Source of the DNA: Thozetella sp. PMI_491
Taxonomy: Eukaryota; Ascomycota; Sordariomycetes; Chaetosphaeriales; Chaetosphaeriaceae
Length of the DNA: 64,000 nucleotides
Reading direction: 5' to 3'
NCBI GenBank assembly: GCA_021432635.1
Contig: MU270017.1
Coordinates: 1,056,566-1,120,565 of the forward strand
Of the stretch, positions 53,841-64,000 are shown one piece after another. Position numbers and translations under genes: made by a program. The first letter of the stretch is position 1; each line of letters begins with the position of its first letter. The notes under the pieces were generated by a model that saw only the letters and a program-made list of their open reading frames with translations, did not search any database and was not told the DNA's origin.

Positions 53841-54645
53841 CTCCTGCGCCTTTGCCTTTCAGCTCCTATGCGTCTTTGTACAAAGGCATTCAACCAAGAG
53901 GGGCGCGCACGACCTCCACCCGTGCGCTTCCGTTTCCGCCGCCTTTCGTGATTCCGCCGTTCGTCTTATACCCCCGCGTTCCAAGTGGCCCCCAGCGCTC
54001 CTCTTCCATTCGTCCTGGCCGCCTGCCTTTTGTTTTGGCCCTAGGAAGTGATCCGGTCTTGGCAGGCACCCCTGAGCGAACCCTCGTTCCCCCCTTCCCC
54101 CCTTTGCCCCACAAAACAAACTGCTGCACTAGCAAGCTGCATTTCCCCGCATGCTCATCGCACGAGATTTGCGAGCCGCCCGACACGAGGCCGAAGCTAA
54201 GGGGGGACCAAGGGGACCTAGCTTCGGTCTACCGGACACCAGGGAAGTTTCCGCCTAAGAGCTTCTGCACCGCGTTGATCACGCCTGGAGTGCCGTATAA
54301 CCCCCCCACACCTACGGTAGCTCGACTGTTGTGGAGAGCATCACGAACGCATGGCCTCGAACGCCATCGGGCTATGCCTACTCTCGTCTGGGGCCTCCCC
54401 GTCCCACAATTCAAAGAGCGGGCACAGGGCCGTGCTCGGGACATACGGGGGCCAGGCTCTTTCTTAGTGGGCTTACTCGCAGTGAGGTGAGGTTGCTGCG
54501 CGCAGGCGCCCCCGCCCCTCAATCCCCTACCGGCCCAAAGGAGCAATGGGTGTACCCCTGACGACAGGGCTCCCTCGGTGATATGGATGCAGTCGTCGTG
54601 GCGCCCCATCGCCCATGACCTGACTGGGCGGCGCCACGACATGAC

Positions 54646-54668
54646 GTGGGGAAAGGGAGCTACCCCAG
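54646..54668. promoter_or_regulatory. Paired CreA-type sites
   Basis: GTGGGG (54646-54651) and CCCCAG (reverse of CTGGGG, 54663-54668) fit SYGGRG, the CreA/CRE1 carbon catabolite repressor site, in opposite orientation 11 bp apart and about 245 bp before the acetate transporter start. Single sites are common by chance; the pairing is the reason for listing. Confidence 0.35.
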
Positions 54669-54910
54669 CCCATCGCGGGCTTCAGAGCTGATTGGCAACT
54701 AGGGAAGCCGCCATAGCTCCAAGAGACAAGGGCAGCCTGAGAGAGTTCTTCATCCTCTGCGTCTATATGTGTACAAAATAGGCCTGGTCCTGCCCGGCAT
54801 GCCTCTTCCTTACCTGCTCCTCTCTCTGAGGTCTTCGTAGCCATTTTTGAAAAAATAAAATAAAAAATACAGCAAGTCGCAGAAACACCTTCTGCTGAGA
54901 TATCCTAATC

Positions 54911-56061
54911 ATGGCTCAATCGCCTGCCCACTCAGTCTTGCAATCGCCCGCTGGCAGCGCTGTCCCTATCCATCACAGCCACCATGAAGAAGAAGCCATC
55001 CAGCGCATCCGCACCGCGGCCAGTGTCAACATCTCTGCCGAGCTGTTCGAGAAGCTCTACCTGTCACCCAAGAACGTGGTCAAGGGCGAGCTGAGGAAGA
55101 CGTTTGGCAACCCGACGCCCATGTAAGCCCCTACGACACACGGTTAGGAGGGCCAAGGCTAATTAAATTCAAAGCGGTCTCGTTGGCTTCCTTCTCGCCC
55201 TGACACCTCTCGCCTGCGACCTCATGGGCTGGCGTGGTGCTGGCGGCAGCGGTGCCGCTGGGATGTAAGTCGTCGCTCGCTTCTCTATACACGAGCACTA
55301 TATACAAAATCAATGACTGACGCACCGTGACCCTCTTTCAGCGGCATGTACTTCTTCTTCGGCGGCCTCCTTCAGTTCGCAGCGGGCCTGCTCGAATGGG
55401 TCCTCGGCAACACATTCCCTTCGGTTGTCTTCTGCACCTTCGGAGCCTTCTTCTTCTCGTTCGGAGCGACCCTGAACCCGTCGTTTGCGTCCTTCGCATC
55501 ATACGCGCCGGCAGGAGAGAGCGCCGCCGTGGGACTCACAACACAGGGCTTCAACGCGAGCTTTGGTGAGCCTGCCCGTCGAGCTCTCAGCATCCGCTAG
55601 CTAACTAGGCTGTGCTCTTCAGGATTCTTCATGCTCTGGATGGGCGTGATTTGCTTGGTCTACCTCATCTGCGCGTTGCGTGTCAACATCTGCTTCGTGC
55701 TCATCTTCTTCACTCTACTTCTGGCGTTCTGCCTCCTGACCGGCGCGTACTGGCTCCTGGCTAGTGACTACACGGGAAATGCTGCCATGGCTGGAAAGCT
55801 CATAGTGGTAAGTCATCCCCCTGCCGATGATCTAAGACACCATCACCGCTGACACGACATGGTCGACACCAGGGCGCCGGTGCTTCGCTCTTCGTTACCT
55901 GCGCCTCCGGGTGGTGGATCTTCTTCGCCATCATGCTTGCGACCCTGGAGTTCCCCGTGCAAGTCCCGGTAGGCGATTTGAGCGGATTCTTGGGCAAGAA
56001 GGAGGCGTACACGGCCACAGATATAGAGAGCGCCCAGCCGGCGGGAAAGATTGAGGACTAG
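54911..56061 (+). CDS. Acetate transporter, GPR1/FUN34/YaaH (AceTr) family
   Basis: Six-helix plasma-membrane protein for acetate (and perhaps other short acids), homologous to yeast Ato proteins. Five exons (54911-55122, 55175-55264, 55342-55565, 55623-55807, 55873-56061) give 299 aa. A hydrophilic N-terminus of about 70 residues precedes the family signature GNPTPIGLVGFLLALTPLAC, reconstituted over intron 1. Helices include YFFFGGLLQFAAGLLEWVLG, FCTFGAFFFSFGAT, FFMLWMGVICLVYLICAL and ASGWWIFFAIMLATLEF. The C-terminal tail is short (SAQPAGKIED). Every intron is 52-77 bp. Paired CreA-type sites upstream fit glucose repression. It converges on the PLD gene with only 193 bp between stops. Confidence 0.93.
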
Positions 56062-56254
56062 TCGCCGAGTGGCCTGAGGAACATGAAATATTTCAGGGAA
56101 TGTAAAGATAAAAGACTGCATTAGCCGTGCGCCGGTGCGCCGTTCGCCCGAAAACGACCTAACCAGGACCTGGGGCGTAGTGGAGAGAAAATATACCCAA
56201 GCTTGCTCTCTGACCTGGCCCCCGTCCTGCATGATCATTATTGGCAACCCAACC

Positions 56255-58642
56255 TCAGAAGCCCCCTATTCCCTGTACCCTCTTTACAGCGCCAATGAAA
56301 CCCTTAGCCCAGCTGAACCTCCCCGGGTCAACCCCCATAGCGCCCTCAGCCTCCTTGCCCTCGGAGTCCGTCCATATCCCTGTTTCCTTGTCCAGCGCCC
56401 CGTACACGTGTGTGTTTTGGTTCCTCCGGATGCCGTCGATCCATGCCCGGCAGATGTGCTCGCTGTCTAGCATTACATTGATCTCCTGGCTGTGGTACCA
56501 GCTCTGTGTGTCCTGGTTTCCGTTCCCCTGGATCCCGATGTGCTCATCCACGATCATCAGCTTGATGTGGCAGCTGCGTCTCTTCTGCTCCTGCGGGATA
56601 GGCCGCGTCTGGTCTTTGGCCACGTACCAAAAGTAGTGGAGGTGCTGCCGACCAGCCGGCGAGAGGGACTTGTAGAGATTGTGCGCGACCATCTCGTTGT
56701 GACCCCCCTGCCTTGGAAGCAGCTCGCCCTGGGCAAAAGTTAGCCACGCTGGATCTCCGTGCGAGGAATTATGCACTGCCTGCACAAAAAGTCTTACCGT
56801 ATCATTATAGCCCAAGCAGATGTAGCAGTACACGTCCACACCCCGCTCGCACGCCTCCCGTATGGCCGGCACTAGCGGTTCCGCATTCAAGGTCGGAGAT
56901 TGGATGAACACGTTCTTCTTTGCATTTCTCAGCGCGCTAAGCCACGCCGCGTTCTGCGGATTGGAGACGCTCTTGTGGTTGGGGGGGCCGTATGGATTAC
57001 GGCAGACGAGAGCCATCGGCATCGGCTCGTGCACAGGATGAGGAATATATGGCGTCATCTCTTCACCCGGTGGGCATTCCGGAGCATCCCCCTTGAAGCC
57101 CTTGTTCGTAGTGTGATTTAGCAATCTGGAGACGGCTTCCATTCTGCTCTCGCCGGCCTTCCCAGTGACGGCATTCTGGACACGGGCCACTTCGCCGGCA
57201 ATATCGTCGTCGTAGTGGGGATCGTCTGCCGTGTGTTCGGGGAGGTCTACATGGCCAGCCGTGGGCCTGGCGATCCGCTCTGGGGGAATGGCTTGCTCGC
57301 CATCGTTCAGAAAATCCTCTGCTGTCTTTGCCGGTGCCCCTGTCTCTGTCTGAGTGCTTCGATACTGTTCTCCAGCGCTATTTGCCAAGGGCTGCTGGTC
57401 GATTCCATCGTTCCGCTCCGGCACAGGATGTGTTGTGCCCTTGGTGGTGGACGGGCCGGTTACGTCGTCTGCTCGTTCCTCGTTCTGGCTCTTCGCAGGA
57501 GCCGATGGGTCGACAGCCCCCGGTTCGAGGACTTTGCGGTTGACTGCGCCGTCTGGAGATCCGTAAGCGTGGGAGTGCTGACCCTTGGGCGGATCGATGA
57601 CAATTGAGGTGCCGTTGAGAACGCCACCCGGCCCGAACAGGGCTTTGTGGCTCTCTCCAAAACTCCCGATTCCTCCCTGCGCTGCCGGCGAGTTGTGACT
57701 CGGCAGCGGCGGGTCGAGCTTCTTGTGCCATGAGATAAGCGCCATATCGTAGAGCGAGTCGACGATTGGGCCTTCTAGATGGATCATCATCTCGAGGTTG
57801 TCGTTATCCTGAATGTTGTTGCTCTGGAGAACCGCTATCTTGCGGTCTACCAAGTTCATGACCTTGAGGTCGATGTGCGGTATCTCCGCGGCAGCCGGTA
57901 GCCTCACGTTCTTGCCGGTGTATTCCTTTTCAGAGACCTCATAGTGTGGCTCTAGCACCTGCTTGGGACTGCCACGGTCGTAGATGATCTTGAACACAAT
58001 CTTGTCTCCGCGTTCCCCAGCCCGCCTGTTGAGCTCCCGAATGGCGTCTGTGAGGAACTTGGAAGCAACACTGTCTTGCCAGTAGTTGGTTGCCAGGAAC
58101 ACCTCGCGCTCAGCTCTGACAATCAGGTTGGACATGTGGCGCACAATGTCGGGGATCCTATACCGTCATTAGCCAGGCCGCCTCGGAAGAAGAGTTAAAA
58201 ATGCCTACACTGAGATGACGGTAAGCGGGACTGCTCCGCAGCTGCCCATTAGCGATGGGCTTACCATCGCATGCAGAGGCGTCTCCTCGAGCGTGCAGAG
58301 GGCATCGTGATATATCTAGAAAATACTGTTGGCCTTGTGACCAAGGAATATCTACACGTGGCAGTATCTTACCTGTAGAAAGAGCTCACTGGGCTGTGTC
58401 GGGCCCCATTTCCCGCACTTTCGAGCTCTTTCAAGCTCGTCCTCCGGAAGAGCTTCTTGACCGGCGCCGTCGACCTTCTCGGCGCCAGTAGCCTTTAGGA
58501 TGTGCTTCCCATAAAGTTTCTTCCACGCATCACCAGGCACAAGCTCAGGCTGGCTGGCTAAGCAGGCAGAGACACTCTCCGGGGAGATGCACAGCCCCAG
58601 CACGCGGTCGGAAATCACATCGAACTTCTTCTGTTCCTTCAT
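56255..58642 (-). CDS. Phospholipase D-superfamily protein
   Basis: Four exons (58373-58642, 58209-58315, 56798-58157, 56255-56728) encode 736 aa. Two PLD-like lobes: the first contains FLATNYWQDSVASKFLTDAI and EIPHIDLKVMNLVDRKIAVL, where the HxKxxxxD motif is altered; the second contains CHIKLMIVDEHIGIQGNGNQ, an intact HxKxxxxD with the G-N element. A disordered, polar linker (about 270-460) joins the lobes. One intact HKD per lobe pair is unusual since PLD enzymes need two. The last intron (56729-56797, 69 bp) is a multiple of three and has no stop; it was spliced because GTAAGA, GGCTAAC and CCCAG are canonical and the joint reads GYNDTGELLPRQGG. Membership (phosphatidyltransferase versus nuclease) is open. 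Confidence 0.82.
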
Positions 58643-59674
58643 CCCGGAGTGGAGAGCTTCCGCCCGAGGGATAGGAATTGTGTTGTATGTAAATGTTACT
58701 AAGGTTGGAACGACGTGTCTAAACGATGTGCAGACCGTCTAACACTGAAGGGGTGTGCGGTGATCGTTGTAAGGGAAACTAACTGCGACGAAACGCACTG
58801 AAGCTTAAATAGAGGGGGTGTGTGGTGATGGCAAGAAGGGGAAGAAACTTGTCATTCCTGTAAGCATAAAGAAAGGCTTGGCAGTTTTATAGAAGAGGCG
58901 AGGCGAACCAGAGCAAGAGGATGTGTGCTCACTAGCAACCAAGGGCAGTCCGGCCGGGTCGACGGGCTCGACGGGTTCGAAGGGACTGGAACGCGGCGTG
59001 CCAAGCTTTTGCCAAGAAATGCCGGGTGCTGCCGATCGATGACGGATTAGGCGCAGGTTAGGCCCGGGGGTGACAGCGCGGACGGCTCATAGACACAATT
59101 ACTTGGGGAGGGCCAGAATTTCGGCGGGGGAGCTGATAGGAGGATATTAAATAGCATGCACCCGCGTGCAGACGGGCAACCGGCCGTGCAAAGTGCTGAA
59201 GCGTTCCTTGATTCGTATTACCTGCATGCGCGGCGCCTCCAACTCGCCAGTCGTGGATTCGCCGCTTTTGCCGTAATCCCTGCGTGGCTGGGGGCTGCCA
59301 TTCCCCAGTCGGTGACGTCAACCGCTGGCTGGGCGTCGCCTTGCGCACGCGACCCAAACCCGATCGAGAAGCACCATGCCGGGAACCTCTCCAAAATAGG
59401 GGCCAAGAGAATGAGGGAAGACATGAGTATTCTACAGTAGCAGCGTCGTGCAAAGCTTGGGACCATAGCCCCACGTCTAATTTAGGTATATGAGTGTTCA
59501 ATTGGAGGTGTTTGGGATCGCCGCTACTCGATGTATCCTCCCTGGCTCTGATTGCAACTCGTGTACTCCGTACATAGAGAATAAACCCTGTTCCATGATG
59601 CGTGGTTCTCCATGAAACCGATAACACCGTCACGTCGGCCCGAGGACTTATACACAGCGTGGGATGCCCTGCAC
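58643..59674. other. Promoter of PLD-like gene and 3' end of aminopeptidase
   Basis: A 1.0 kb stretch without a gene. A second perfect TGACGTCA CRE palindrome lies at 59313-59320, about 670 bp upstream of the PLD-like start. Confidence 0.5.
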
Positions 59675-61041
59675 CTAGAGGTCCCGCCAGGCAGCGTCCG
59701 CCTCAAGCTCGGCGAAGTCGGCATGCGCGAGCTCGTACACAAACGCCAGGGTCATGCGGGCATGCTGAAGCATGTGGTCGAACGAAAGATACTCGATCTT
59801 GTCGTCGGTGCTGTGGATGTGGTTGTCCGAGTACTCGAACGCCGACTCGATGACGAAAGCAGACGGGTAGCCAGCCTTGGAGGCCGAAGCGTGGTCAGAG
59901 CAAGCATAACCGCACTTGGTCTCGATGTACGGGATATCGCAGTACTGCGCGGTCCAGGTCAGCGGGAACTGTGCCAAGGGGCAACAGAGACGATTGACGT
60001 ACCTCAACGATGATCTTCTTGATGAAGTCGGTCAGCTTGGGGTCGACATAGTCGACGATGACGCCGACCGACTCGACCTTGCCGGCCTCGAGGGTGCGGG
60101 TAACATAGCCCGTCATGTCCTGCTGAAGCATAGCCTTGACGTCGCGGCCGTTCTTGGCATACTCGCTGAAGATGGCCTGGCTGCCCAGCAGACCGCCCTC
60201 CTCAGCGCTGTACCAGTGGAACTCGATCGTGTTCTCGTGCTTGCCGCTAACGATGGCCTCCGACGACAGAAGGACGCGGAAGGCCTCCAGGATGGTGACG
60301 GTGCCGCTTCCATCGTCATCCGCACCGGGGGCGGCGAGGATGCTCGGCAGCCAAAGGTTGATCGAGTCCTGGTGCGCACCGACCACAACGGTCGAGTTAG
60401 TCTTGCCGGGGATGGTGGCGATGATGCTGTTCTGGCCCCACGAGTGCGTGAAGTGCTCCGCGGTGACGTGCTTCTCAGCGCCGGCAGCGAGGATGGCGTC
60501 GCGCACTTGACCGAGGAGCCACTCGCTGGACTGACGGCCGTAATCTGACTTATAGTAGCGGGTATGGAAGCTTGTCAGGCCCTCCAGGTGGTCCTTCATC
60601 TCCGTCTTGGACAGATTCGCAAGGAGAGGGTTGACCTCCTTCTGGAAGGCCGGCTTCGCGGGGAACACGGCCTTGGAGGCGGTCGACGCACGGAGGGAGG
60701 CGAGGTCAGGGGTGTCGGTGATGTCGAAGAACCGCTGGCCATTCTGCACGCAAGCCGTCAGCGCCATCCCCACAGCGCCTGGAAGCAGGCGAAAAGCTAG
60801 GGAAGGAGGGAGTTCAAGATGAGTGCAAACCTACCCTACGCAGCTCCCATTTCTGCTCCTCCGTCACCCATCTCGTCTCGCCGGGGGACAGCTCAATGTG
60901 GTACCGCGCGACGTTGTCGGTCTCCTCCTTCAGGGCCCAGTCGGTATACAGGCCCACACGGTCCAGCTCGCCATTCTCAACGAAGCGAGCGCTCACCGCC
61001 GGGATGAGCAGCGCGAGGAGGGGGGCGTTGGTGACCTTCAT
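59675..61041 (-). CDS. Secreted leucine aminopeptidase, family M28
   Basis: Three exons (60835-61041, 60003-60743, 59675-59944) encode 405 aa. A signal peptide ([18 protein letters not shown]) and a propeptide with [20 protein letters not shown] lead to the mature enzyme. Zinc ligands and catalytic residues are in order: His in VVVGAHQDS (about 193), Asp in GADDDGSG (about 211-212), catalytic Glu and ligand Glu in YSAEEGG (about 250-251), Asp in QQDMTGY, and His in [13 protein letters not shown]. The start of exon 2 was set at NGQRFF because an earlier acceptor adds non-conserved residues. The second intron was set to 58 bp; a 34-bp alternative would add non-family sequence. This is a typical fungal exopeptidase used for protein nutrition. 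GATA-like sites occur upstream. Confidence 0.93.
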
Positions 61042-61919
61042 GATGGCGTACGGGTTTTGTGAATGGGAGAGGATGCTTATCGGATGAGGAGGAGAAGCTG
61101 AGGCCGCGCGGGTGACGGCCGGCTGTCTCCAGCTCTCAGGTACCTACCTGTTTCGGCTGTGCGTCGTCACTGCGGGGGCACGCCACCCTCTGCTCGGTTG
61201 CCTGGGGCACGTGCTTAGTCAACGTGCTTATCCCTATCAGCTGCTGCCAACCCAGCCCAGCACAGCTCCCAGCAGCTCCCGGGAGCAAATCTGCGACCCG
61301 GATCCATGCCAGTCGCCCCTGCCCTGCCTGCCCATCTTAACCCAATTCGGGGCCAAGCTTAGGGCGCTTCCTCGTACAGCCGCTCTCGAGTAGGAAAGCA
61401 CTAGTTGACTGTGAAACTTCCGACTTGGGATGAACAAAAACGATCACAACGATGGTTTGGTCTTTCCTGGGCCGTGGACGTCCGGATTTCTTCTGAACAA
61501 AGCCTATGTGAGCCATTGCGTTGCTCTATTGCTCCCACTGGCGTGCATGTTACCTAAGATTGGCTTGTTGGGCCCCGAGAACCCCCGCTTCGGTCCCGAG
61601 TACGCCACCGATTGGTGATGCGAACGACTACGGCGCCGGGGCTCGCATCCCTCTATAGCTTTTGGACGTAGTGCCACCCCCCTTAGTCCGGACTCAGAGT
61701 GCCTCCGGCCCTCCGGGCGCGCGTGGTCGTCCGTAGAAGGTACCTTACCTCATCCGAGACATGGAGCTCAGGGAGTAGCCGGCCTGTGGTTCCATGCTGT
61801 TTTGTTATTACAGCTCGGCGTCCTCGGTTCTTTCAGAAACGATAAAGCTTGAGACAGCGGCCTTTCCGATTTGTAGCCGTGGAATATTATCTCTAGATAT
61901 CTCGTACTCCCTCGCAGCC
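61042..61919. other. Divergent promoter, aminopeptidase / DUF1295 protein
   Basis: An 878-bp spacer, no gene. TTATC-type GATA motifs lie at about 61076 and 61227. An open frame from 61794 joins the next gene, but its first 42 codons look like leader. Confidence 0.5.
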
Positions 61920-62759
61920 ATGGCTCCTGTCACCCCTCCGCCCAGGGATGTGAAGAGCGCCCCCAGCGAACACATCCGGCGCGGCCACTTCAACGCGTCC
62001 CCAATCGGCACGACAACGGTGGTTATCGGTCGTGCTCTGGATCCCTTCCTTCAGTATCGCTTGATCAATGGCTGGGGCGCGTCATTTCTGTCCAAGCTTG
62101 GACTCGCGGTCGTGCCGGCCGCGGTTCCGGCCTTCCACACCGGGATCTCCGCCCTAGACTCGCTCGGGCTCTCGCTTCCGCGTCTTGTCGTGCTCGCCAT
62201 GTCCGTTGGCAGTGCCGCCAAGCATATCCTCTGGGCAACGGCGCTATCGAATGAGGAACTCACGCCTCAGTTCGCGGTCATGATCTCCGGGTACAACGCC
62301 GTCTTGAACACCGCGAACGCCCTCTTCTTTGTGGCTGCCGCTACGTCTTCGTCCCTTGCCTCGCCGCAGATTTCTATCCCAGGGACCGGCGCCACAGTCA
62401 GCCTCCCGGTCGTTCTCGGCACCCTTCTCTACACTGCCGGCATCGCTATTGAGACCGTCTCTGAGATCCAGCGCAAGCAGTTCAAGGATCGGCCTGAGAA
62501 CAAGGGCAAGATCTGCACCACGGGGCTGTGGGGATGGGCCAGGCACATCAACTACACCGGGTACACCATGTGGCGCACCGGTTTCGCCCTGGCTGCCGGC
62601 GGCTGGATTCCGGCTGCGCTGATTTTCGCCATGCAGAGCCACGGCTTCCTGACCCGGAGCATCGGGAGCCTAGACTCTTACATGACGGAGAAGTACGGTG
62701 AGCAGTGGGCCAAGTACAACAGGAATGTTCCGTGGAAGATTTTCCCGGGCATCTACTGA
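61920..62759 (+). CDS. DUF1295/steroid 5-alpha-reductase-like membrane protein
   Basis: A single exon of 279 aa with about six hydrophobic helices (e.g. KLGLAVVPAAVPAFHTGISA, LPVVLGTLLYTAGIAIETVS). The C-terminal half has the family motif: EIQRKQFKDRPENKGKICTT, GLWGWARHINYTGYTMWRTG, and near the end EKYGEQWAKYNRNVPWKIFP. This matches the isoprenylcysteine methyltransferase/steroid reductase fold, where the RHxxYxG element binds the cofactor. Members reduce enones or methylate lipids; the reaction here is unknown. The start gives MAPVTPPPRDVKSAPSEHIR, preferred over the ATG at 61794. It converges on AFG1 with 269 bp between them. Confidence 0.85.
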   Translation: MAPVTPPPRDVKSAPSEHIRRGHFNASPIGTTTVVIGRALDPFLQYRLINGWGASFLSKLGLAVVPAAVPAFHTGISALDSLGLSLPRLVVLAMSVGSAAKHILWATALSNEELTPQFAVMISGYNAVLNTANALFFVAAATSSSLASPQISIPGTGATVSLPVVLGTLLYTAGIAIETVSEIQRKQFKDRPENKGKICTTGLWGWARHINYTGYTMWRTGFALAAGGWIPAALIFAMQSHGFLTRSIGSLDSYMTEKYGEQWAKYNRNVPWKIFPGIY

Positions 62760-63028
62760 GGCGGGTGGAGCCGAGAATGCAACGGTAGAGAAGATCCGGT
62801 GCTCAGTATTAACGAGGATATCACTGTACTCTATGTAAGATGCGAGACCGCTAGCTGAAAGAAATATGAACTCCTCAGCATGGTATCGACCCATGTGGAT
62901 GTATTCAATACAAAAACACCGTTGCCGTGAAACCGGGCGTGCTATGCAATGTGTCCCGGTCGCGCTGGGCCCATTAATGGGCCCATTGCACCATTGCGCC
63001 CCCTTCCCGTCCCCATACCACCCTATGT

Positions 63029-64000
63029 TCACATGCTGTCCTCCATCTGCCGACTCCTAGTCTTGGCCCAGTTGTCGCGCTCCTGCTTGCCTCCCTGACT
63101 CTCGAGGCCCATGCCGCGTTCAACCCACTCCTTGCTGCCCATCTCAGTGAGCCGGGAGAGGGCGCGGGCGAAGGCGAAAGCCTCCTCGTCGCCCGTGAAC
63201 AGGTTAGACTTGCGCAGCTGCTCGGTGTTGTGCTCCAGGTCGTCCATCATGTGGCTCATTACATCTTCGACCGACCGGCCCTGCGCTGCGCCCTCCTGGC
63301 CCATGAGCGATTCCTGCATCTCTTGCCTTGAGACGAAGAGTTCGGTGAGAGGCACCGCGGTGGTGAGCACTAGCTTGGCGTGCGACTCGTACACGGCATC
63401 GATGAAGGTGATGAAGCGCCGGGCTAGGTCTCGCTCCCGAAAGGTCATCCCCGGCACCTCGCTGACGATGAAGGCGTCGTAGGACCGCATCAACTCGATA
63501 TAGTCGGCGGCACTTGTCGGACGCCCGATCAACTCGTCGAAGGTGAACCAGGCGCACCGCCCGCTGACCCGGGGCACGTGGATCTCGCGGCCCCAGACCC
63601 TTTGCACTTCCGGATGGGGTTCGGGGGACTCCGGGTCGCCGAGGAAGCGGAACCACTTCTCGGCATGCGAGGCCGCGTGGTTGTCGAGCGGGGTGTGGTA
63701 CACGCCCGAAGGCGGGCGGGGGATCTTGCGGTAGTCGGTGGTCGAGTCGAGGTTGATGACGTGGAGACGTCTCTTGAGGAGCTGGATGGCAGGGATAAAG
63801 CTATCCCGCTGGATACCGTTCTTGTAGAGCTCGTCGGGATGCCGGTTGGACGTGGTCACAAGCACCACGCCGTGAGACATGAGGCACTCGAGCAGGCGGC
63901 GGAGGATCATGGCGTCGGCCACGTCGGTGCACTGGAACTCGTCGAAGCACAGCACGTTGCCCTGCTCGGCGATGTCGGCAGCAACGAAGGGGATGGCGTC
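63029..64000 (-). CDS. AFG1: AFG1/LACE1-type mitochondrial AAA+ ATPase, 3' part (truncated by window)
   Basis: The C-terminal 323 residues of an AFG1-like ATPase; the Walker A part lies beyond the right edge. Visible is the Walker B region VLCFDEFQCTDVADAMILRR, the sensor segment VVLVTTSNRHPDELYKNGIQ, then RDSFIPAIQLLKRRLHVINL and the family-specific FTFDELIGRPTSAADYIELM. The later LVLTTAVPLTELFVSRQEMQ and FAFARALSRLTEMGSKEWVE lie before a short polar tail. Afg1 binds misfolded mitochondrially encoded inner-membrane subunits of complex IV and aids their turnover or assembly. Codon use and frame are clean, so the truncation is only due to the window. Confidence 0.92.
   Translation of the reverse strand, partial: DAIPFVAADIAEQGNVLCFDEFQCTDVADAMILRRLLECLMSHGVVLVTTSNRHPDELYKNGIQRDSFIPAIQLLKRRLHVINLDSTTDYRKIPRPPSGVYHTPLDNHAASHAEKWFRFLGDPESPEPHPEVQRVWGREIHVPRVSGRCAWFTFDELIGRPTSAADYIELMRSYDAFIVSEVPGMTFRERDLARRFITFIDAVYESHAKLVLTTAVPLTELFVSRQEMQESLMGQEGAAQGRSVEDVMSHMMDDLEHNTEQLRKSNLFTGDEEAFAFARALSRLTEMGSKEWVERGMGLESQGGKQERDNWAKTRSRQMEDSM

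Larger units (their letters stand above)
52452..54910. other. 2.5 kb intergenic region
   Basis: The longest gene-poor stretch of the window. ORFs such as the one at 53807 (plus) are proline/arginine-rich and unlike the neighbouring coding sequence. A weak disrupted frame is listed separately. The right end forms the promoter of the acetate transporter. Confidence 0.5.

Noticed and set aside
53807..54490. 227-codon plus-strand ORF in the long spacer
   Set aside because: It is Pro/Arg/Ser-rich with no domain and no codon bias, and overlaps other equally long frames; probably chance in G/C-rich DNA.
59969..60002. 34-bp intron in the aminopeptidase gene
   Set aside because: It is too short for this window's introns; a 58-bp alternative with a CGCTGACCT branch gives the family sequence.

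Overview
The window is nuclear DNA of a filamentous ascomycete (Pezizomycotina). Genes are eukaryotic and densely packed on both strands. Most carry short introns of about 45-110 bp with GT(A/G)NGT donors, internal CTAAC/CTGAC-type branch sequences and (C/T)AG acceptors. The fungal proteins UstYa/DUF3328, Hri1, ALG10, QCR10 and a GPR1/FUN34/YaaH acetate transporter support this. Protein flavour suggests Sordariomycetes, but that is an impression, not a measurement. No rRNA, convincing tRNA, CRISPR array or intact transposon was seen. Exon structures were rebuilt by hand from reading frame, splice signals and family expectation.

Region 0-9 kb is accessory in character: a sugar-porter MFS transporter, a secreted protein with two chitin-binding CBM18 modules, a UstYa-like membrane oxidase and a flavin monooxygenase. 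The last two are divergently transcribed from a shared 1.3 kb region with a perfect CRE palindrome. UstYa-like proteins, flavin monooxygenases and MFS transporters recur together in dikaritin (fungal RiPP) and cyclochlorotine-type clusters, but no precursor peptide or NRPS was found here.

Region 8.7-18.8 kb is housekeeping: Lcp5/neuroguidin (rRNA processing), a TM9 nonaspanin (Golgi/endosome), Mediator subunit 4, complex III subunit QCR10, ALG10 glucosyltransferase (N-glycan precursor) and a small conserved fungal protein of unknown function.

Region 20-38 kb is metabolic and mixed: an NCS1 uracil/uridine/allantoin-type permease with a cluster of GATA sites upstream, an SDR protein lacking the usual catalytic pair, an acidic protein with a GC-AG intron, Hri1, a strongly degenerate G-alpha-like protein with an added helical N-terminal domain, mitochondrial dihydroorotate dehydrogenase, a dihydroxypyridine-hydroxylase-like FAD monooxygenase, an Mpv17/PMP22 membrane protein and a nitrilase-superfamily hydrolase.

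Region 38-43 kb holds the translation factor eIF1 (eight exons, one of 7 nt) divergent from the single-exon splicing helicase Prp22. Region 43-47 kb has two lineage-restricted-looking ORFs and an APH-fold kinase-like protein. From 47.8 kb come a very large RhoGEF with a C-terminal RhoGAP-like region and a 5-codon uORF, a long apparently gene-poor spacer, an acetate transporter, a PLD-superfamily protein, a secreted M28 leucine aminopeptidase, a DUF1295/steroid-reductase-like membrane protein, and the 3' part of an AFG1-type mitochondrial ATPase cut by the right edge.
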